The notes beneath the pieces were generated by a model that saw nothing but the letters and a program-made list of their open reading frames with translations, was not told the DNA's origin and searched no databases. This document shows positions 57,261 through 64,000 of a DNA stretch of 64,000 nucleotides, piece after piece. The stretch spans positions 157,688,199-157,752,198 of the forward strand of contig OX235279.1 of assembly GCA_944472155.2 (NCBI GenBank). Direction: 5' to 3'. The DNA is from Trichobilharzia szidati. Lineage: Eukaryota > Platyhelminthes > Trematoda > Strigeidida > Schistosomatidae. A program made the position numbers and the translations under genes. Each line of letters opens with the position of its first letter. Position 1 is the stretch's first letter.

Positions 57261-57879
57261 AAAGACTTTTATAATTGTGAATACCACGTACCTAAAGCCA
57301 AAGTTTTTGAAACTATTAAAAGTGAACTTGTTCTGGGCATATATGATTAACAGTTATCCTAATCTGGTGTAGGACGCCTGATTTACCCTCTGCGGTGGGT
57401 GTATGTGATATAACACTAAGTGATAAAGCACTGTGTATTCACTGACGACATTTGGAGAACAACTTACTGCTGTTCATAGTCATACTGCAGAGCTCACTAA
57501 CATAACTTTGGGATTTCATTTAGAATACAGTTTCAAGAGTTTTATTTTTTCGATTTGACTGGTAGCAATATTCTCCATAACCTCTGGGTTTGGCGTTATG
57601 TCATTGCTGTTGCGCGTTTTTGTGTGTGTGTGTAGATTCGACTGAAAAGGATTCTGTGATCAACCTCTATGGCAGATGGGGATCAGTTGATTTATCAGAA
57701 CACAGGAATTTACATCAGTGTAGAATGAGAAGAAAATACTCAGAAATTACGAAGCATCCACTGATATACATCCACGCAACAGAGTGGGAAGTACAGAGAG
57801 GCCGATCACTGAATCTTTGTTTATCGAATGTACACACTAAACACTTACCATAACAACTTTAGAGATATTTTGCTTATTA
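57261..57879. other. Unassigned interval
   Basis: The start (to about 57360) continues the PLE terminal repeat. The rest, including the open frame at 57590-57853 and a GT run near 57622, is unrecognised. Confidence 0.4.
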
Positions 57880-59010
57880 ATTCAGTGGGCGTACTTCATA
57901 TGCCACTGTTGTTTTATATCATAGTATTGTCTCCAATTTAGACAAGGGTGCCAGATATGTTCGGTGTGTCTTCCTAGATTACACATCTGCCTTTTACTCT
58001 TTAACTAGCCCTCTTTTGTTAAACAAGGCTGAGACATAAGCAAGGTGCTGGATGAATAAGTGGTTGCATCATTACTTTTCGAATAGGAAGCAGTACACTG
58101 TTTACAATGGCTAATCCACGGCAATAGTTACACTAGCCGGTGTTCCCCACTCAAGATGTTGTTCCTTCTCCTTTTCTGTTTTTTCTTTCTCCTTACATGA
58201 CTTCCCGCATTCTGAAGAAGAAAATTTTTAAAGTATCCTGGTGATATGACTGTTTCCACACCGGCAGTTGCTTCTCAATTAGACTATTGCAAAGAGAATA
58301 GCGTTTTGATCTGAAATTAGTCAATGATCCTTCATCTCAAATGGTCTTAGGCTAACTCCCTCTAAATGTCAAAGAGATTTTTAATTTCACTTTCAGACAC
58401 AAGTACGACTTACGTGAACTGGTTAGCCTGTATGGTCCCAATATCATAGATGACACTGAAGTTGAAACTAAATCAAATGTTCAATACCTTGAACTGTGCA
58501 TTTCCGCTGATCTTTCCTGGTCTTCCCACATCACACTAGTGCCTAGAAAAATATTTTGTCTGATTTTCTACATAAGGAAATTAGTAAAATCTGGTATCAT
58601 CCAGTCAGTCTCTACTTTCCAAGTTTGTTAATGCTTGTAGTATTCTATCCATTCTTCTTTATTCCCCCACCCCACTTTAGTCTTCCTTGGACTACTTAAG
58701 AAAAATTTTGTTACACTAAGGAGGGCACTAAAATCTGTCATCAGGGCGAGTGGGATGTTATCGCTAAACTAACATATTAATGCCCTCGTAGATAGTGGAC
58801 ATATGGACTCATGCAGGAAATTAACGAATATTATATTGTCGGACAGACTCTGAGTATCCTTTCCTCACAAAACTCTCTCCTTGTTGTATCTCATCAGACA
58901 GGACTAAAAGCAACCATAGAAGACTTTATGCTCGAATGATTGAGTATAAAAACTGTACAATACCTTATTTGACCGGGACACATTTTATCTGATGCGAAAA
59001 GTGTAAGGTA
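57880..59010 (+). mobile_element. CR1-type LINE RT fragment
   Basis: ARYVRCVFLDYTSAFYSL (motif A region, about 57950), YFSNRKQYTVYNG (58074), LAGVPHSRCCSFSF (motif B), and FLKYPGDMTVSTP (motif C with PGD for ADD, about 58227). Then DDTEVETKSNVQYLE, SADLSWSSHIT and IFCLIFYIRKLVKSG. Pieces alternate between frames. Same family as 17518-18255 and 31850-32487. Confidence 0.7.
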
Positions 59011-59199
59011 AGACACTATCAATTAACTGAGGAACTCTAAGTAAACGGCCTCATTTCTATCCTTCCTTTCATTAAAATATATCGTTGCTAATACTTCCAC
59101 TTACATTTTAATCTAGTATTCATATTCTAATTGAACACTGTTATCAGTGTAAACGCTCATGTTTTAATTATTGCCCCCTGTAATGAGAAAGTTAAATGC

Positions 59200-59480
59200 A
59201 ATACTCTACTACATGCTGAAGATTCCATATTTGTACCAAAACACTGTTTGAAGTGAAGCTATTATTACTATTACTTGATTTAATTTAATTGTGTTCCGAG
59301 TGGAACACGCGGGAGTTTCAAGCTTGAGTTGTGAAGTTTCAGTAGCAGCTGGCACTACGCCAGACATCCTCTCTGTACACCAAGATTAATAAAGTTTAAA
59401 GTTTAGGAATGCGTCGGTGGCCCAGAACACGCTAGCTGTTGGCGACCATCCCACCATTGAACTACCAACGCACTACCACT
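59200..59480 (+). repeat. SINE debris (SINE-A tail, then a tRNA-like head)
   Basis: 'tgctgaagattccatatttg' and 'gtttgaagtgaagct' (59212-59260) are a SINE-A tail. 'gtgttccgagtggaacacg' resembles a LINE-A tail end. 'aatgcgtcggtggcccagaa' (about 59408) resembles the SINE-A head. Confidence 0.45.
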
Positions 59481-59529
59481 ATGTAAAGAAGTAAAGTTTT
59501 TCAAGGAAATTTTTTCACAAACCACTTAC

Positions 59530-59612
59530 TTTTATTTCCTTGATAAATATTGAACAACTCAGAGCCAGGTTCACGTTTAAACTCTTCAAACGCATCATAC
59601 TTATTCGGTGGA
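59530..59612 (-). CDS. Host exon a: kinesin-9-like exon
   Basis: Acceptor atttttcag ends at 59613 and donor GTAAGT starts at 59529. An 83-bp exon, entering in phase 2 and leaving in phase 1. It encodes PPNKYDAFEEFKREPGSELF and NIYQGNK. An AFEEFK-PG-E segment leading into an N-K-LLKEK coiled coil matches what I know of the region just before the coiled coil in KIF9-like kinesins. Joins in phase to 52598-52720. Confidence 0.7.
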
Positions 59613-60084
59613 CTGAAAAATGGGCAAATTCCAAATAGGAGAAGAGAATTGATAACTTTTATATACATGGCTAGATAAATTAAGTAAACCAGTATGTCAA
59701 ACAGGATTATTATAAAGCCAAACGCTCTACTATCTAATAAATATGAGACAACAGGTTATTTTTCACCTCCATCCTTTCAGGTATAAACAGTCTACTTACG
59801 AGTTCACAATAATTAACTACCTAGATTGTGTAAAAACCTGCATGAATTTATCCTCGTTATCATTATCCTGAAAACTTTGATTGTTTATCATCCACCAATT
59901 GATATATCTGAACTTTAATTCTATCAGGCTGCATTGCTTAGAAAAAGTACTATGTGCTTAGTAATGAAACTGTAAAAGCTGCTGAAAAATAAATGTGGGT
60001 ATACATCTGCCTAATAATTATTTCAAAAAGTTACATTGTAAGGATTCGATTGGTTACATGCTTCATCACGCATTCATATAAATT

Positions 60085-60330
60085 AGAGAACCACTGAAAT
60101 AAAAGGGTGTAAATGACAGTTGTTTCGTCCTAGTCTGGGGCTCTTCATCTAGAGCACCACTGGGATTGGAACCCAGGTGATGGGCAAACTCGCTAACCAT
60201 TCAGAAACTGAGATCATGAATTCTAACCTCCATCGCCTCACTACCAGCCAATGTCATCGGAGAGTATTTGTCCTCTCAACCGACCTGGTAGACCTCATTG
60301 GTCACAACTTTTCACTAGAATTTCAAGCAA
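60085..60330 (-). mobile_element. Sm-alpha-like SINE, hammerhead side retained
   Basis: On the minus strand GATGA, then 'agagccccagactaggac', GAAACAACTGTC (about 60115-60126) and an outer GGTG/CACC pairing. The tRNA-like part has a B-box-like 'gggttccaatccc'. The CTGATGA box reads ctagatga (one inserted base). Confidence 0.55.
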
Positions 60331-60560
60331 CTTTGTCCTGCAGCCGATCAGCAGTGACCATTGGCAGAATTCATCGGCTATCGGATTCCTTCCCGGTGGC
60401 TGGATGCTTAAAGAGCGCCTCTTGTAACCTGGAGGTCACGGGTTCAGTCCGTGGTGTCAACATGGGTTCGTACTGCTAAAGCGTCAAAAAGAAGCAGAAC
60501 AAAATAGCGATCCAGTACCTGAGTGCTGGTTTATAATAGTTTTTCAACGAATATCAATCC
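60331..60560 (+). mobile_element. Sm-alpha-like SINE with relic hammerhead
   Basis: tRNA-like head with A-box-like 'ggctggatgcttaaagagcg' and B-box-like 'cgggttcagtccg'. Then gtactg (60470-60475) pairs with cagtac (60513-60518) as stem I around an eroded core. It forms an inverted pair with 60085-60330. Confidence 0.55.
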
Positions 60561-60699
60561 CTGATCATACTTAAAACTATTCAAATCCATACAGGTTAAT
60601 AACTGAAATAAATTAGGATCTATCATAATGCGATGTAGAATTGTATCGAAGCTACTATCATTATTGAACAATTGGAATCAAATAAAACTGAGTTAGTCA

Positions 60700-61140
60700 C
60701 ATACTACTGATTAATTGACATGAGTAGTTGGATACTACCGCTCACAAATCAACTAGTAGTACTTGCTAGTCAGATCACCGAAGTAATCTAAACAACTGGA
60801 CGCTATTTCTCTCGTTTGCAGTTAGGTTTATCAGCGGTGTGTCTGGTTCGACTCAACTGAGAGAGCGCAATCAGTTCAAATCACCTGAATTTCGACTGTC
60901 TACATGGGTGAACTGTTACTACACTGAATCAAATCCGCAATTTGAAAGTTGATTTTGCTATGTGCTATATGCACAGTTCAAGGGGAAATTTTACAGCCAT
61001 TTACACCATCAAGGAGATCACATGTGGAATGATATGAACAATTTCGGTTTCCAGATCTGTGAAAATGAAAATCGCAAAGCAATTTGTAAATTGCACGTTT
61101 GATGCAGTGTGTCACCAGTTCACCCAAGTATTCTTTTGGT
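60700..61140 (+). repeat. Dispersed repeat shared with 13.9-14.3 kb
   Basis: 'tactactgattaattgacat' and 'atgagtagttgga' (60710-60740) and 'caatttcggtttccagatct', 'ttgtaaattgcacg', 'gtcaccagttcaccc' (61040-61130) recur around 13900-14300. Class unknown. Confidence 0.4.
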
Positions 61141-61159
61141 TTAACAGATTCTTCTCCCT

Positions 61160-63990
61160 TAGTTGTATCATGATGTCACCAAAGGCAACGAAGGCCCTCA
61201 TGCAATGGGAGGCGATCTCGCCCGGGATAATAACCGCCAGATTCAACTCCAAAGGAAGGAAAGTGTCAGTTATACAATGGTATACACCGACAAACAACGC
61301 AGACCTCGAAAAGAAAGAAGAATTCTACAGACAACTACAGGCAACAATGGACAGTACTCCAGTCGGCGACATTAAAATACTAATGGGAGACATGAACGCA
61401 AAACTTGGATCAGACAACACAGGAAGGGAACTCATCATGGGTGGAGAAGCTCTCGGAGAAATGAATGAAAACGGAGAACTCTTCGCCGACTTATGCGCCT
61501 TCAATGAACTAGTGATTGATGGCAGCGTATACAAACACAAGGATATCCACAAGGCTACATGGGTGTCACCAGATGGGCGAGCCGAAAACCAAATTGACTT
61601 CATCTCAATAGTGCTCAAGGAAGTGGAGACGCAGCCTACTGGACACGAAAGTAAGAAGAGTATCAGACTCCATAATGGATAAGATTTTATTTTGATAAAT
61701 CACACAGTGTAGTACAGTTATATTAACTGTTACATATTATATTATATATATTAACAGTTAATATAACTGCACTACACTGTGCGATTTATCAAAATAAAAT
61801 CTTATCCATTATGGAATTATACTCTACCACAGTGCCCAAGTTTTATACTTATATCAAGAGTAGCAGACGTTGGCTCAGACCACTACCTCGTACAAGGGAC
61901 AATCCAAATCAAATTAAAAGCTTTCAGAGAAACAGGAGCTGCAGATAGACCACAAGCCGAGTTCAACACTCAAAAACTGAAGGACCAGGACACAAAGGAC
62001 ATCTTCACTGCAAGCATAAAGGACAAAGCCGAGACACAAATCAACACTAGCGAAGAGGTCAACGTCGAAAAGCACTGGAACAACTTGAAAACAGTGTGGA
62101 GTCAAACCTGCATGGAAGTTCTAGGCAGAAAGAAGAGACAGCACAAACAGTGGCTCACTACGGACACTTGGAGACTGATAGAAGAGAGAGGGATGGTGAA
62201 ACAAAAGATTATCCAGTGCACCGATGAGCAACAGAAACAGGAGTTGAATGCAAGCTACAATACACTGAACAAAGGAGTAAAGAAGAGTGCCAGAGAAGAC
62301 AAAAGAAAGTATTATGAAGCCATGGCCAATGAAGCAAAACAAGCAGCAGGCAAAGGAGATCTCGCAACACTCTACCAAACAACTAGGTACCTATGGGGCA
62401 AACGTTTGACACAAATTAAACCTGTGAAGGATGACAATGGAAAGTCACTCACCAAAGAAGTGGAGCAAAGGAAACACTGGGCTGAACACTTCAAAAGACT
62501 CCTAAATCGACCACCACCTACAACGCGCCCAACAATACCAACGACGGAGACAGAGCTACCAGTGAACACCAACCTCCCGACGAAATCAGAAGTCCTGAAG
62601 GCAATCAAGATGCTAAAAGCTGGAAAAGCAGCAGGTTCAGATGGAATCACAGCAGAAGCATTGAAAATGGACCCAGAGACAACAGCGGACTTGATAACGC
62701 CACTACTGGAGGAGGTGTGGAAAGAGGGCAAAGTATCCGAGGACTGGAAGAAAGGATACTTATTCAAACTACCAAAGAAAGGAGACTTAAGTCAATGCAA
62801 GAACTGGCGCGGAATCATGCTCCTGTCCATCCCAAGCAAAATACTAAGCCGCATCATCCTGGAGAGAATCAAACAAGCCCTAGATGAAGAACTTCGACTG
62901 GAACAGGCTGGATTCAGGAGAAACAAGTCATGTATTGATCAGATCGCCACATTACGGATCATCACTGAACAAAGTTTGGAATGGCAGTCACCTCTCTATC
63001 TCAACTTCATCGACTTTGAAAAGGCCTTCGATAGTGCAGCGTCGATCGAGAGGTGCTTTGGCAACTACTTCGCTACTATGGGGTGCCACCGACAATTATA
63101 GATCTGATCCAACAGCTGTAAGACAATGCTGCATGCCAAGTAATCCACAACGGGAAACTCACAGAATTCCTCAGAGTGAAGATGGGCGTGAGACAAGTTG
63201 GTTGCCTATTATCTCCAATGATTTTCCTGATTGCGGTAGACTGAATAATGCGACAGACAGCTAGCAATGAGGAAACAGGCATAAAATGGACTCACACAAA
63301 AAACTTGGAGGATGTGGACTTCGCCGATGATATATGTCTGATTTCCCACAAACTGGAAGATATGCAAGCGGAAAGCAACAAGTTAGCAGAAGAAGCATCA
63401 AAGATAGGACTTCAGGTGAACATAGATAAAACAGAGGTGATGAAAATTCCTGGGCAACACCATCAACAGCAACAACAACTGACAACAATCAGCATAAGTG
63501 GGAGGGACCTGAAAGAAACAACCTCCTTTACCTACCAACCTGGGAAGCATCGTTTCAACTACAGGCGGACGGAACTGACGAGGATATCAAAGCAAGGATC
63601 GGAAAAGCAAGACAAGCTTTCACTACTCTCAAGTCTGTGTGGAGGTCAACAACACTCAGCATCAAAATTAAGATACGGATTTTCAACTCCAATGTGAAGT
63701 CAGTACTACTATATGGATGGATCAGAGACTTGCACTGCGCGTCATAAAGAGCATCTCAAACAAACTACAGACCTTCGTCAACAGCTAGTTGTCTTCGCTC
63801 AATACTCAAGATCAGATGGCCAGCCAGAAAAGACCAGCAACAGGGATCTCTGGCAATGAGCGAACCAACACAGCAGGAACCGATTGTGCAGCAAATAGGC
63901 AGGAAGAAATGGAGATGGATTAGCAGGCCATACTCTGAGGAAACCATCAAATGAGTGACATCACTAGACAAGCCATTGCTCGAGTGGAAC
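61160..63990 (+). pseudogene. LINE-A endonuclease/RT coding region, interrupted
   Basis: EN motifs are ILMGDMNAKLGSDNTG (about 61377), SPDGRAENQIDFIS (61570) and GSDHYLVQG (61873, after the insertion). RT blocks are KAGKAAGSDG (62620), PKKGDLSQCKNWRGIMLLS (62770), GFRRNKSC, motif A FIDFEKAFDS (63006), motif B (GVRQ-V-GCLLSP, one extra residue, about 63187) and an intact motif C DFADDICLIS (about 63320). About 5 extra bases after motif A (near 63040) shift the frame. Stops at about 63119 and in VD-W-IM (TGG to TGA, about 63243). About 4 extra bases each near 63537 and 63720. Confidence 0.8.
61662..61855. mobile_element. Foldback insertion derived from a PLE terminal repeat, 6-bp TSD
   Basis: A 194-bp insert interrupts the LINE-A endonuclease and is flanked by aagagt (61656-61661, 61856-61861). 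Inverted arms of about 64 bp (61669-61732 and 61752-61815) surround a roughly 19-bp AT loop. A further 40-bp single-sided tail contains 'ccacagtgcccaagtttta'. The arms match the repeats at 11.8 and 33.3 kb; the turn falls where their hammerhead-like motif ends. Confidence 0.85.
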
Positions 63991-64000
63991 CCGAAAGGGA

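Larger units (their letters stand above)
61150..64000 (+). mobile_element. LINE-A (RTE-like) retrotransposon, long copy, runs off the window
   Basis: Endonuclease half 61160-61655, foldback insertion 61662-61855, rest of endonuclease and linker 61860-62500, RT 62500-63400 and C-terminal domain to the window end. Shares order and wording with 22985-25699 but is a different copy. The true 3' end lies beyond 64000. Confidence 0.85.

Overview
The window looks like AT-rich, repeat-packed eukaryotic DNA from a blood fluke (Schistosoma or a close relative). The basis is the mix of repeats, recognised by family resemblance without any database search: two RTE-type LINEs, CR1-type LINEs, many Penelope-like elements (PLEs) with GIY-YIG domains, and tRNA-derived SINEs carrying hammerhead ribozymes of the Sm-alpha type. 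There are no bacterial-style genes or operons, and no CRISPR array, rRNA or true tRNA gene was seen.

The only convincing host gene is on the minus strand. Four exons (59530-59612, 52598-52720, 46639-46818, 32523-32821) have good splice sites and compatible phases. They join into about 228 codons of coiled-coil protein resembling the tail of a kinesin-9 family motor (KIF6/KIF9). The last exon ends at a strong donor, so the gene continues below 32.5 kb; its upstream part lies beyond 59.6 kb. Nearly everything else from 27 to 64 kb is therefore probably intron.

Layout: 0-8 kb holds LINE-B (RTE-like, copy at 1.7-3.9 kb) and LINE-A (RTE-like) pieces, and a 299-bp perfect direct repeat. 8-14 kb holds SINE, PLE and LINE debris. 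14.3-26.8 kb is a large inverted repeat (arms 14271-17386 and 21041-26810, spacer 3.65 kb); one arm carries a LINE-A insertion with a 14-bp target-site duplication, and the other arm preserves the empty site. 27-46 kb holds PLE, CR1, L2-like and LINE-A fragments. It also has a tandem 351-bp SINE multimer (30281-31093), one unit of which encodes a canonical hammerhead ribozyme. 46-60 kb has a 337-bp palindrome next to an exon, a PLE with RT and GIY-YIG remnants, and a CR1 copy. 61-64 kb is a long LINE-A copy split by a foldback insertion.

The unifying theme is self-cleaving-RNA architecture. Hammerhead or hammerhead-like motifs occur in two SINE families, in two types of PLE terminal repeat and in both arms of the 46-kb palindrome. 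In the 61.7-kb foldback, the turn falls within a few bases of the predicted ribozyme cleavage site. Most autonomous elements are broken, so this is mainly a graveyard plus a few recent events.
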